Below, in pieces: positions 1-7,499 of a DNA stretch of 19,537 nucleotides. The notes below the pieces were generated by a model. It saw nothing but the letters and a program-made list of their open reading frames with translations. It did no database searches and was not told the DNA's origin. Every line of letters starts with the position of its first letter. Position 1 is the stretch's first letter. The position numbers were made by a program, and so were the translations under genes. The stretch comes from Rickettsiales bacterium (GTDB lineage: Bacteria > Pseudomonadota > Alphaproteobacteria > TMED127), in the NCBI GenBank assembly GCA_002717855.1, contig PBCD01000010.1:3722-23258 (forward strand), in the 5' to 3' direction.

Positions 1-596
1 ACTCTAAGATGTTTAGATGCTAAATATTGATCAATTGATAGTTTTTTTTCTTTTGAGAATTGATGCTCTCTTCTCATCATGCATAAAAATCTTTCTTCAA
101 ATAAAACTTTAGATCCAAATCTTGAAGGAATAGATTCAAATCTCCCAATAGAAAAATCAATCTCATTAAAATCAAGAAGTTTTAAAGCATCATCACCTTG
201 GTCAGAAATGACTGAAAGTCTCGAATTTGGAGAATTTTTCTCTAAAAAACTTACTAAATTAGGAAGAAGCAATGGCCCAATATCATCTGACATGGCTAAT
301 CGAAATAATTTTCTCGATACTAAAGGCTCAAATTTGATGTCTGTTAATGTTGATTCTAAATTAGATAAAGCAACTTGTATTGGTAATGAGAGTTCTACAG
401 CTCTTGGAGTAGGTCTCATACCTTTTGGTCCTCTTATAAACAACTCATCTTTCATTAAATACCTAAGCCTGTTTAAAGCGTTACTCATAGCTGGTTGCGT
501 GATTCCAACTTTTAAACTAGCTTTAGTTACATTTCTTTCTTCATACAAAGTTCTAAAAACTACTAAAAGATTAAGATCAAATTTGTTAATATTCAT
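1..596 (-). CDS. LysR-family transcriptional regulator, C-terminus beyond window
   Basis: Reading the minus strand from the ATG at 596-594 gives an open frame of 198 codons that runs off the left edge, so the C-terminal third is missing. The first 65 residues form a LysR-type winged helix-turn-helix: it opens MNINKFDLNLLVVFRTLYEE, followed by RNVTKASLKVGITQPAMSNA and LNRLRYLMKDELFIRGP, very like NodD/LeuO-type LTTRs. After a linker helix, the effector domain begins near residue 90 (RKLFRLAMSDDIGPLLLP). Family members bind DNA as tetramers, usually repress themselves and act on a neighbouring promoter. The gene is divergent from uppP with 74 bp between start codons, and a palindrome lies there. 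There is no obvious Shine-Dalgarno. The effector and target genes cannot be told from the sequence. Confidence 0.88.
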   Translation of the reverse strand, partial: MNINKFDLNLLVVFRTLYEERNVTKASLKVGITQPAMSNALNRLRYLMKDELFIRGPKGMRPTPRAVELSLPIQVALSNLESTLTDIKFEPLVSRKLFRLAMSDDIGPLLLPNLVSFLEKNSPNSRLSVISDQGDDALKLLDFNEIDFSIGRFESIPSRFGSKVLFEERFLCMMRREHQFSKEKKLSIDQYLASKHLR

Positions 597-604
597 AAAA
601 TAAA

Positions 605-640
605 TTATATAGCATTTTAATATTATTTAATACTATATAA
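605..640. promoter_or_regulatory. Imperfect palindrome between lysR and uppP, candidate LTTR operator
   Basis: TTATATAG at 605-612 is matched by CTATATAA at 633-640, a perfect 8-bp inverted repeat. The symmetry continues inward: 14 of 18 position pairs across 605-640 are complementary. It sits 9 bp upstream of the divergent LysR start and 31 bp before the uppP ATG, where an autoregulatory LTTR site would be expected. TATATA inside the right arm could also be a -10 for uppP. In DNA this AT-rich, palindromes also arise by chance. Confidence 0.35.
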
Positions 641-670
641 AAAAAATTTTAATTATGTTAAATTTTAATA

Positions 671-1519
671 ATGTATCTGTTTATTGCTATATATTGTTTT
701 ATTCAGGGATTTACTGAGTTTTTGCCTATAAGCTCACAAGCACATTTGATAGTTTTTAATAATTTTTATGAACTAGAAATAAACGAATTGTCCATAAGAA
801 GCCTAAATATTATGGCACATTTTGGCTCATTGCTTGCTATTATTACTTACTATTTTAAAGATTGCGTAAGACTAATTCTCTCATCAAAAAATTTTTTTCA
901 AAGCTACTTAGATCCCTACACAATTCTTCTCAAAAATATTATCTACGCCAGTCTACCTGTTTTTTTTATTGGTTATTTTGCTGCTGATCAAATATCAACG
1001 AATTTTTTAGAATCTTTAACAGTCATAGGATGGGTTTCAATCATATTTGGTATTTTGTTATATTTTATTGATAAAAACTGCTTAAGGATTAAACATCTCG
1101 ACAGAATTGATTTAAAATCCTCACTAACGATAGGTTTCTTTCAATCTTTAGCAATAATTCCGGGATTCAGCAGATCTGGAGCTGTCTTGACAATAATGAG
1201 ATTTTTTGGATTTACAAGATCTGATTCTGTAAGATTTTCAAATTTTTTAAGTATACCAGCAGTTAGCGGTGCAACTATTTATTTAATTTTCAATTTAAAA
1301 TCTGAATATCATTCCATTGATTATTTTAGTTTTTACAATATGTTAATAATTTTTTTAAGTTTTTTATTTTCAATATTTTTTATTCATTTCTTAGTTAGCT
1401 GGGTACAAAGGTCGTCTTTAGCTTTGTTTATGTGGTATAGAATTATATTTGGTATATTTATTATTCTATATGCAAGTATAGATTTAAGTGATGTAAGTTG
1501 GGACAATTACTTCCAGTGA
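671..1519 (+). CDS. uppP: Undecaprenyl-diphosphatase (UppP/BacA)
   Basis: Inner-membrane enzyme that dephosphorylates undecaprenyl diphosphate to regenerate the C55-P lipid carrier for peptidoglycan and surface polysaccharide synthesis. The 282-residue protein has the family length and is almost entirely hydrophobic. The N-terminal motif QGFTEFLPISSQAH (residues 12-25) carries the (E/Q)xxxE pair (Q12, E16) and H25. The second signature, PGFSRSG (164-170), holds the catalytic arginine, followed by RFSNFLSIPAVSGA. It is divergent from the LysR gene; its last 36 bp overlap the convergent gene's end, and this tail lies beyond the conserved core. The ATG has no strong Shine-Dalgarno, as is common in this window. 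uppP beside an NDUFA9-like gene and rnd is a usual alphaproteobacterial arrangement. Confidence 0.95.
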   Translation: MYLFIAIYCFIQGFTEFLPISSQAHLIVFNNFYELEINELSIRSLNIMAHFGSLLAIITYYFKDCVRLILSSKNFFQSYLDPYTILLKNIIYASLPVFFIGYFAADQISTNFLESLTVIGWVSIIFGILLYFIDKNCLRIKHLDRIDLKSSLTIGFFQSLAIIPGFSRSGAVLTIMRFFGFTRSDSVRFSNFLSIPAVSGATIYLIFNLKSEYHSIDYFSFYNMLIIFLSFLFSIFFIHFLVSWVQRSSLALFMWYRIIFGIFIILYASIDLSDVSWDNYFQ

Positions 1520-2443
1520 TTTAGGATTTTTAACATAATTTGATAAGTTCGAATAACCTGTTTTTGAAATATTATCAGTTTTTAGTAATTTAATTTGATC
1601 TCTAGTTAGCAAAGGATGTGGTAACTTTTCTATTAAAGATGCTAAAATATTCGCTACAATAAATGGAACTGGTATACAAAACCTTTTAATTCTTTTATAT
1701 TTTAATATTATCTTGATTATTTCTTTAAAATTTAAAATATTCGGACCAGCAAGATTGTATATTCTAGATTTATGATTTATTGTTTTTATAATAAATTCTG
1801 CTAAATCTCCAACATATAAAGGTTGGAATAAAGTACCCTGAGAAAAATTTAGAATTGGAAGAAAATTATTCTTTAAAAAAAATTTTGGATCGCCAATAAT
1901 TGGAAGGAATGGAGAGAAGTTTGATATTTTTGCAAATAAATTAATAAAATTATCTTCTTTTCCGAAAACAACGCTCGGTCTTAAAATAACAGCATCTGGG
2001 AATTCAGATTTTAAATTCTTCTCTCCTAAAAATTTTGATTTTGCATATTGTGATTGCATGTCTTTTTCAACACCAAGTGCGGATATATGTATTAAGTTGC
2101 TTACAGCATGTAGCTTTGAAGCTCTTCCAATAATGCCAGGCAATTCACTATGAATAATGTCAAATCTTTGAAATTTATTTTCATACAATATTCCAATCAG
2201 ATTTATAACAATATCTGAACCATTAATCATATCGGCAATGCTTTTTTCTGAAAAATTGTTAAGTTTAACCATTTCTATTTGGCCTAAATTACCTAGAAAT
2301 TTAACGTTTTTTGCATTTTTGATATTTCTGGAAACTACTTTTATAGCACAGGAAAATTGTGATAACTTGGAAATTAAATATTTACCAATAAAACCTGAAC
2401 CGCCAAAAACCAAAATTTTTTTTCCGTTAAGACTAATACTCAT
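1484..2443 (-). CDS. NAD(P)-binding epimerase-like protein, complex I NDUFA9 family
   Basis: A 319-residue atypical/extended short-chain dehydrogenase. The N-terminal Rossmann glycine motif GGSGFIG is at residues 14-20. NLIGILYE (81-88), ISALGVEKD and the YAKSK pair (Y133, K137) follow, then RPSVVFG (155-161), where this family contacts NAD(P). The set matches the proteobacterial 'complex I NDUFA9 subunit family' proteins. Mitochondrial NDUFA9 is an accessory complex I subunit, but the role of the bacterial homologues is not settled, so the function here is open. It is divergent from rnd (67 bp between starts) and convergent with uppP. A sugar-nucleotide epimerase is less likely because of the NLIGIL/VVFG pattern and the neighbours. 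Confidence 0.85.
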   Translation of the reverse strand: MSISLNGKKILVFGGSGFIGKYLISKLSQFSCAIKVVSRNIKNAKNVKFLGNLGQIEMVKLNNFSEKSIADMINGSDIVINLIGILYENKFQRFDIIHSELPGIIGRASKLHAVSNLIHISALGVEKDMQSQYAKSKFLGEKNLKSEFPDAVILRPSVVFGKEDNFINLFAKISNFSPFLPIIGDPKFFLKNNFLPILNFSQGTLFQPLYVGDLAEFIIKTINHKSRIYNLAGPNILNFKEIIKIILKYKRIKRFCIPVPFIVANILASLIEKLPHPLLTRDQIKLLKTDNISKTGYSNLSNYVKNPKSLEVIVPTYIT

Positions 2444-2482
2444 AAAAATGTCTGGTTAATTCAATAATAAAGTTGTAGTTTC

Positions 2483-2507
2483 TAATTAAATATAAACTTT
2501 TTAATTA
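2483..2507. promoter_or_regulatory. 8-bp inverted repeat in the divergent rnd intergenic region
   Basis: TAATTAAA (2483-2490) and TTTAATTA (2500-2507) are exact inverted repeats with a 9-nt spacer, ending 3 bp before the rnd ATG. TATAAA at 2491-2496 could be a -10, but no -35 at normal spacing is visible. It could be an operator or simply AT-rich chance symmetry. Confidence 0.2.
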
Positions 2508-2510
2508 AAA

Positions 2511-3161
2511 ATGAAATCACTAAAATTAAACAATAAAAATTTTTATATCTATGAAAATGATTTGCCACAAGATTTTAGACCTGGAATTTCTATAGCTATT
2601 GATTCCGAAACCACAGGTCTTTCATTAGTAAGAGATAGACTTTGCTTATTACAACTATCTTACGAAAAAAATAGTTGTCACATAATTAAATTTGATTCTG
2701 ATTTCTTCAACAAAGATATTTCTCCTAAAAATTTAATTAAATTATTGAAAGATAATAAAATAGAAAAAATCTTTCACTATGCTAGATTCGATTTAGCCAT
2801 GATAAAAAAATTCTTAAAAATCGAATGCAAAAATGTTTTCTGTACAAAAATAGCCTCCAGACTAGTTAGAACGTATACAGATAAACATGGTTTAAAAGAA
2901 CTCTGCAAAGAGCTTTTAGAAATTGAATTAAGCAAAACACAACAATCTTCTGACTGGTCTCAAAGTATTCTTTCAAACAATCAAATTAAATATGCAGGTT
3001 CAGATGTTTTCTATCTTATTGATATAAAAAAAAAATTGATTGGAATGCTAGAAAGAGAAAATAGATTGGATTTAGCATACAAAATATTTGATTTTATAAG
3101 CACTAGAGTAGATCTAGATTTACTAGGTTGGGATCAAAGCGATATATTTTCACATTCTTAA
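2511..3161 (+). CDS. rnd: Ribonuclease D, short form without HRDC
   Basis: 3'-5' exoribonuclease of the DEDDy class, which trims tRNA and other stable RNA 3' ends in the cytoplasm. All catalytic residues are visible: D31 and E33 in IDSETTG (exo I), D94 in HYARFDLAM (exo II), and Y161/D165 in KYAGSD (exo III, Y-x3-D). At 216 residues it is only the exonuclease domain. The C-terminal HRDC domains of E. coli RNase D are absent, as in most alphaproteobacterial versions. It opens the envelope operon, with kdsD starting 1 nt after its stop. No Shine-Dalgarno is evident before the ATG. Confidence 0.93.
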   Translation: MKSLKLNNKNFYIYENDLPQDFRPGISIAIDSETTGLSLVRDRLCLLQLSYEKNSCHIIKFDSDFFNKDISPKNLIKLLKDNKIEKIFHYARFDLAMIKKFLKIECKNVFCTKIASRLVRTYTDKHGLKELCKELLEIELSKTQQSSDWSQSILSNNQIKYAGSDVFYLIDIKKKLIGMLERENRLDLAYKIFDFISTRVDLDLLGWDQSDIFSHS

Positions 3162-3162
3162 A

Positions 3163-4107
3163 ATGATTGAAATTCAAACTGGAAAAATTGTAATAGATAC
3201 TGAAATTGAAGCTCTAGTCAAATTAAGAGATGCACTTTCTAATGAATTTAAAGAAGCAATTAATATTTTAAAAAGGACTAAGGGTAAAATAGTAGTTTCT
3301 GGAATTGGAAAAAGTGGACACATTGCAAAAAAGATATCTTCAACACTTTCTTCAATTGGATCTTCCTCCTTTTTCATTCATCCTGCCGAAGCTAATCATG
3401 GTGATTTAGGAATGATAACTAGGGACGAATGTGTAATCTTGATTTCAAATTCTGGTGAAACTGTGGAATTGTTCAATATAATTTTACATAGCCAAAAACT
3501 AAAAGTTCCAATTATCTCTATCACAAGTGAAAAAAAAAGTACTTTAGCAAAAAAAAGTAATGTGTGTTTAGAAATTCCCAAAAATATTGAAGCGTGTCCA
3601 CTGGAATTAGCCCCAACAAGTTCAACTACTGCTTCTCTAGTTTTAGGAGACGCATTGGCTATAACACTTTTAGGAAAAAATGATTTTACTAAAAAAAAAT
3701 TTTCTGCTTTGCATCCTGGTGGAAAATTAGGAAGATTGCTTTTGAGAGTAAAAGATATAATGAAAGTTGGAAATGAGATACCAGTTGTTAAAGAAAATCA
3801 AGAAATGGGAGAAGCTTTAATTGAGATAAGTACAAAAGGACTTGGTTGTGTTGGAATAATATCAGAAAGAAATGGAGATTTGGTTGGTATAATTACAGAT
3901 GGTGACTTGCGAAGACATATGGATAAAAAATTTTTAGAAAAAAGAATTAAAAATATAATGACCAAAAATCCAAAGACACTGAACGGAAATGAATTAATTG
4001 TTGATGCATTAAATTTAATGAATAAAGAGTCAATAACAAACTTTTTTATAACTGATAAAATGAAACCAATTGGTGTTTTACATGTTCACAATATTTTAAA
4101 ATTTTAA
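3163..4107 (+). CDS. kdsD: D-arabinose-5-phosphate isomerase (KpsF/GutQ family)
   Basis: Converts ribulose-5-phosphate to arabinose-5-phosphate, the first step of KDO synthesis for LPS. The SIS sugar-isomerase domain (about residues 41-170) has SGIGKSGHIAKK (46-57), FFIHPAEANHGDLGM (70-84), ISNSGET (94-100) and PTSSTTASLVLGDA (151-164). ALHPGGKLGRLL (182-193) links to two CBS domains (about 198-252 and 263-314), each starting with an IM(K/T) motif. At 314 residues it is family length (E. coli KdsD 328). It is separated from rnd by one nucleotide and from lptC by one nucleotide, both as TAA-A-ATG, implying one transcript and coupled translation. The run kdsD-lptC-lptA-lptB joins LPS precursor supply with LPS export. 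Confidence 0.95.
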   Translation: MIEIQTGKIVIDTEIEALVKLRDALSNEFKEAINILKRTKGKIVVSGIGKSGHIAKKISSTLSSIGSSSFFIHPAEANHGDLGMITRDECVILISNSGETVELFNIILHSQKLKVPIISITSEKKSTLAKKSNVCLEIPKNIEACPLELAPTSSTTASLVLGDALAITLLGKNDFTKKKFSALHPGGKLGRLLLRVKDIMKVGNEIPVVKENQEMGEALIEISTKGLGCVGIISERNGDLVGIITDGDLRRHMDKKFLEKRIKNIMTKNPKTLNGNELIVDALNLMNKESITNFFITDKMKPIGVLHVHNILKF

Positions 4108-4108
4108 A

Positions 4109-4678
4109 ATGAGTTTAGACTATAGTTTTTACATTAATTCTCTCAAAAAAATACTTTTTTTTGTTTCACTTGTTCTTTTAATATCAATGTTTGTCAATAA
4201 AACTGGGCAAAAATTTAGTCGTGAAGAATTAAGTTTTGAAATAGTTACAACGAATGAAAACCAAATAGTAATTAATCCAAAGTTTATAGGTCTCGATAAA
4301 AATAAGAAACCATTTACAATCAGAGCTGAAAAGGCAAAGCAAGATTCAAATAATGAAAACTTTTATAGATTAGAAATGCCATCAGGGGAAATCGTTAATA
4401 ATGACGGCAAAAAAATTTTTTTAAAAAGCGAACTCGGAAACTTTGATCAGAAAAATCAACAAATCTTTTTATATGAAAATGTTCTTTTAAATAATTTAGA
4501 TGGTTTATCTTTTAAGACTCAAGCGGCTAATATAGATCTAAATACCAATAACATATATGGAGATAGTGAAATCGTAGGTAAAAATAATAATGGAAATATT
4601 AAATCTAAAGGCTTTTCAATCACTGAGGAAGGAAATAAAATAATCTTCACTGGCAATACAAACCTTATGATTAAATAA
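4109..4678 (+). CDS. lptC: LPS export protein LptC
   Basis: Bitopic inner-membrane protein that passes LPS from the LptB2FG transporter to periplasmic LptA. The 189-residue product has one N-terminal membrane anchor (about residues 13-30, around KKILFFVSLVLLISMFV) with a lysine pair on the cytoplasmic side. A beta-strand-rich periplasmic domain follows with the LptC pattern: FTIRAEKA, then LEMPSGEIVNNDGKKIFL, then ANIDLNTNNIYGDSEIVGKN. Sequence conservation in LptC is low, so the call rests on this architecture and on its place between kdsD and lptA/lptB. It starts 1 nt after kdsD. Confidence 0.88.
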   Translation: MSLDYSFYINSLKKILFFVSLVLLISMFVNKTGQKFSREELSFEIVTTNENQIVINPKFIGLDKNKKPFTIRAEKAKQDSNNENFYRLEMPSGEIVNNDGKKIFLKSELGNFDQKNQQIFLYENVLLNNLDGLSFKTQAANIDLNTNNIYGDSEIVGKNNNGNIKSKGFSITEEGNKIIFTGNTNLMIK

Positions 4679-4681
4679 ATT

Positions 4682-5503
4682 ATGAAGATAATATTACCAA
4701 ATTTCTGTATTTTTGTTTCTATAGTTATTCTTTTGGAAAGGCCATTGCTTTCAAAAAATGAAAGTGCTGTTGATAAAAAACCTATTGAAATCTACGCTGA
4801 GGGAGGTATTGAATGGGATAAAAATAAAAAAGTTTATATTGCAAAAAAAAATGCAGAGGCAACAAAAGGACGGTTAACAGTTAAAGCAGACATCCTTGAA
4901 GCTTATTATGAAGAAAGTTCTAATAAAAAAAGCGATATAAAAACTTTAAATGCTTTTGGTAATGTTCTAATCAACGATAACGAAACTATTATTAAGGGTG
5001 GTAAAAAAGCATCCTACAATATAAGAAAAGAACATTTTATCGTATTAGGAAAAAAAATAAGCTTGATTTCTGAAAATGATAGTGTTTCATCAAATCGTAA
5101 ACTAGAATTTTGGAAGAGTAAAAACATCGCAATTGCTACTGGTGAGGCAGAAGCAATAAAAGAGTCTAAATATGTAATAAATGCTGACAAACTTGTGGCT
5201 CATCTGGAAACTATAAAAGACGGAAATTATGAAGTTAAAAAAATAATTGCTTACAATAAAGTTGTGATAAAAACTAACAATGAGATAGCATATAGTGACA
5301 AAGCGTTATATAATAAAACTTCGGAGATTTGTAAATTATTTGGTAACGTAAAACTAAAAAAAGATGAAAGCTTTCTAACAGGTGAGTATGCTGAAATGAA
5401 CTTAAAAAGTGGTATAAGTAAACTTTTACCTTATCCTGGTAATAAAATTAAAGAACAAGAAAACAGGGTTAAGGCACTTATCAATACAGATAAAAATGAA
5501 TGA
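4682..5503 (+). CDS. lptA: LPS transport periplasmic protein LptA with duplicated OstA-like domain
   Basis: Periplasmic bridge protein that carries LPS from LptC to the outer-membrane LptD/E. A hydrophobic signal segment covers about residues 3-24. The mature part is a repeated beta-strand (OstA/LptA) structure, and it appears twice. Residues about 43-128 (IEWDKNKKVYIAKKNAEA, then AFGNVLI) align with about 141-228 (LEFWKSKNIAIATGEAEA, then AYNKVVI) at an offset of 98-99 residues. This explains a length of 273 against about 185 in E. coli. The tail NRVKALI is LptA-like. It starts 3 nt after lptC and its last 8 bp overlap the lptB start, so the lpt genes are translationally coupled. Confidence 0.88.
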   Translation: MKIILPNFCIFVSIVILLERPLLSKNESAVDKKPIEIYAEGGIEWDKNKKVYIAKKNAEATKGRLTVKADILEAYYEESSNKKSDIKTLNAFGNVLINDNETIIKGGKKASYNIRKEHFIVLGKKISLISENDSVSSNRKLEFWKSKNIAIATGEAEAIKESKYVINADKLVAHLETIKDGNYEVKKIIAYNKVVIKTNNEIAYSDKALYNKTSEICKLFGNVKLKKDESFLTGEYAEMNLKSGISKLLPYPGNKIKEQENRVKALINTDKNE

Positions 5504-6248
5504 TATTCAAAAACCATTTCTTGCCATATCAAATCAAGGGTTAAAAGCCAGTAACGTATCAAAATATTTTGAAAAAAAACGTGTTTTGAATGATATATCT
5601 CTTGAACTAAAAAAAGGAGAATCTGTTGCTGTTCTTGGTCCTAATGGAGCTGGAAAAACAACGTTATTTTATATTCTGATGGGATTAATAAAGCCTGATT
5701 TTGGTGATATTTTCTTACATAACAAAAAGATTACTAAGCTCCCAATGTACAGAAGAGCCAAACTTGGCCTCGGGTATTTACCTCAAGAATCCTCAATCTT
5801 CAGGGGGCTTAATGTTGAAGAAAACATCATGTCTATTCTGCAAATTTCAGGAGGTAATGAAATTGAACAAAATCAAGATTTAGAAAAACTACTTAGCGAA
5901 TTTGGTATAGAACATCTTCGATTTGCTTCATCACAATCTCTCTCAGGTGGAGAAAGGAGAAGGCTTGAGATAGCTAGATGTTTAGCCTCTAAACCCAATT
6001 TTATTTTACTTGATGAGCCATTAGCTGGAATTGATCCCATAGCTGTAAATGAAATAAAGGAGCTAATTGCAAATCTAAAACAACGAAATATTGGGTTATT
6101 AATAACTGACCATAATGTCAGGAGCACATTGGAGATGGTAGATAGAGCATATATTATTTATGACGGCAAAGTTATTTCAGAAGGAACACCTGATACTATT
6201 ACCAACAATAATGAGGTTCGAAGAGTTTATCTTGGAGATTCATTTTAA
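5496..6248 (+). CDS. lptB: LPS export ABC transporter ATP-binding protein LptB
   Basis: Cytoplasmic ATPase of the LptB2FG complex that extracts LPS from the inner membrane. The 250-residue protein has Walker A GPNGAGKTT (48-56), Q-loop Q97 in YLPQESS, signature LSGGERRRLE (149-158), Walker B ILLDEPLAGID (170-180) and H-loop H206 in TDHNVR. YLPQESSIFRGLNVEENI is characteristic of LptB. About 20 extra residues precede the usual N-terminus. The start overlaps lptA by 8 bp. The membrane partners lptF/lptG are not in the window, as is usual. The next gene is hpf, 4 nt on; rpoN, common here in alphas, is missing. Confidence 0.96.
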   Translation: MNDIQKPFLAISNQGLKASNVSKYFEKKRVLNDISLELKKGESVAVLGPNGAGKTTLFYILMGLIKPDFGDIFLHNKKITKLPMYRRAKLGLGYLPQESSIFRGLNVEENIMSILQISGGNEIEQNQDLEKLLSEFGIEHLRFASSQSLSGGERRRLEIARCLASKPNFILLDEPLAGIDPIAVNEIKELIANLKQRNIGLLITDHNVRSTLEMVDRAYIIYDGKVISEGTPDTITNNNEVRRVYLGDSF

Positions 6249-6252
6249 TTTT

Positions 6253-6828
6253 ATGAATGATATTTCAATTTCAGGAAAACAAACAAAGCTAGGTAAGGCA
6301 CTTACCCAGTATGTTACCGAAAATCTTCACTCTTCACTTACCAAATATTTTAAATCATATGTATCCGCGAACGTACTTTTCTCCAAGATTAACAACAATT
6401 TTAACTGTGAAGTAAGTATTCACGTTGAAAAAACAACATATGTTCAAAGTCACAGCAGTAGTAACGATGCTTATGGAGCTTTTAATATTGCTAACGAAAA
6501 AATAAAAAAAAGAGTTAGAAGATACCATAAAAAATTAAATGATCATAGAATACGTTCTAAAAAATCTTTAAAAAATAATGCATACCAATATATTATTAAA
6601 AATCCGGAAAGTGCAAGAAGTAATGAAGACATTGACAATCCATTAATAATAGCAGAAACAGAATTCTTAATAAAAACTTTGTCAGTGAGTGAGGCTGTGA
6701 TGTTGATGGAATTAAACGATCAAAATCTAATTTTCTTTAGAAACCAAAAAAATAAAAGATTAAACCTTCTTCATAAAAGAAAAGACGGAAATATTGGCTG
6801 GATTGACTCAAAATCGATTAAAGATTAA
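6253..6828 (+). CDS. hpf: Ribosome hibernation promoting factor, long form
   Basis: Binds the 30S decoding region and pairs 70S ribosomes into inactive 100S dimers during starvation. The 191-residue protein has the N-terminal S30AE/YfiA domain (residues 1-105, MNDISISGKQTKLGKAL; KINNNFNCEVSIHVEK). The C-terminal dimerisation domain of long HPFs covers about 135-191, with LSVSEAVMLMELNDQNLIFF and DGNIGWID. The start chosen is the ATG at 6253, 4 nt after the lptB stop. An in-frame ATG-less extension back to 6160 would add 31 residues read from inside lptB that have no family counterpart. Long HPF next to ptsN is standard in Alphaproteobacteria. Confidence 0.94.
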   Translation: MNDISISGKQTKLGKALTQYVTENLHSSLTKYFKSYVSANVLFSKINNNFNCEVSIHVEKTTYVQSHSSSNDAYGAFNIANEKIKKRVRRYHKKLNDHRIRSKKSLKNNAYQYIIKNPESARSNEDIDNPLIIAETEFLIKTLSVSEAVMLMELNDQNLIFFRNQKNKRLNLLHKRKDGNIGWIDSKSIKD

Positions 6829-6829
6829 A

Positions 6830-7285
6830 ATGAAAATATCAGATATTATTCCTATAAAAAATATTTTTTTAGACATAAATGCTTCGAGTAAAAAAGCATT
6901 GTTTAAACTGATATCAAAAAAAATATCGATCAGATTTAATATCGATCAAAATGAAGTCTTGGATAATTTGAATCAAAGAGAGAAATTAGGATCAACTGGA
7001 ATCGGGAACGGTATTGCAATACCTCATAGCAAAATAAAAGGTATTAAGAAAATATTTTCGTTATTTTTAAGATCGAAAAATCTTATTGATTTTTCATCAA
7101 GTGATGCAAAAGGCGTAAATATAATCTTTGTAATTATTGCTCCTGAAAATTCAACTACAGAACATTTATTAGCTTTATCAGAAATATCAAAATTTCTCAA
7201 AACTGAGGGAAAAATTAAAAAACTAAGAGAATTAAAAACGAGTAAAGAAATTCATCAACTTCTTTTTCAAGTTAATGAAGACTAA
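6830..7285 (+). CDS. ptsN: PTS IIA-like nitrogen-regulatory protein (EIIA-Ntr)
   Basis: Phosphate acceptor of the nitrogen PTS (PtsP-PtsO-PtsN), a regulator of potassium, nitrogen and stress responses. The 151-residue protein has the EIIA(Ntr) fold: LNQREKLGSTGIGNGIAIPH (47-66) with the phosphorylatable histidine H66, then IIFVIIAPENSTTEHLLALS. The start chosen is the ATG at 6830, which gives a normal MKISDIIP N-terminus and a TAA-A-ATG junction with hpf. A longer frame from 6794 lies inside hpf. The last 14 bp overlap the convergent DUF1150 gene. Retaining ptsN with no adjacent rpoN suggests a role independent of sigma-54, but other PTS genes would have to be checked elsewhere. Confidence 0.94.
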   Translation: MKISDIIPIKNIFLDINASSKKALFKLISKKISIRFNIDQNEVLDNLNQREKLGSTGIGNGIAIPHSKIKGIKKIFSLFLRSKNLIDFSSSDAKGVNIIFVIIAPENSTTEHLLALSEISKFLKTEGKIKKLRELKTSKEIHQLLFQVNED

Positions 7286-7499
7286 TAGGCTCCAATCCAG
7301 ATTGTAGAATCGCAGCTAAAGCTGTGTCTTTTGTTTCAAAAGCAGCTAACAAAGTGCCGTCTGCTCCATAAACAGAAAATATATCTGTTTTATAACTGTC
7401 TTCAGAGTGAAGTTCTTTTTTTATAAAGGCAAAACCATTAATACCGTATTCAAAGAAATTCTTTTCAAAATTTTTATTTTTTTTTTCTAAATCATTCAT
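7272..7499 (-). CDS. DUF1150 family small protein
   Basis: A 75-residue protein of unknown function that matches the alphaproteobacterial DUF1150 pattern: FIKKEL near the start, then IFSVYGADGTLLAAFETKDT and a C-terminal GLEPISLH. There is no signal peptide or membrane segment. Its start overlaps the end of hsp20 by 8 bp, and DUF1150 genes commonly follow a small heat-shock gene in this class. Co-translation and a chaperone-related role are therefore inferred, not shown. The 3' end overlaps convergent ptsN by 14 bp. Confidence 0.82.
   Translation of the reverse strand: MNDLEKKNKNFEKNFFEYGINGFAFIKKELHSEDSYKTDIFSVYGADGTLLAAFETKDTALAAILQSGLEPISLH

Noticed and set aside
79..603. Plus-strand open frame of 174 codons at the left edge
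   Set aside because: It is the antisense shadow of the LysR-type regulator, which reads cleanly on the minus strand from 596 and lacks a stop only because the window ends.
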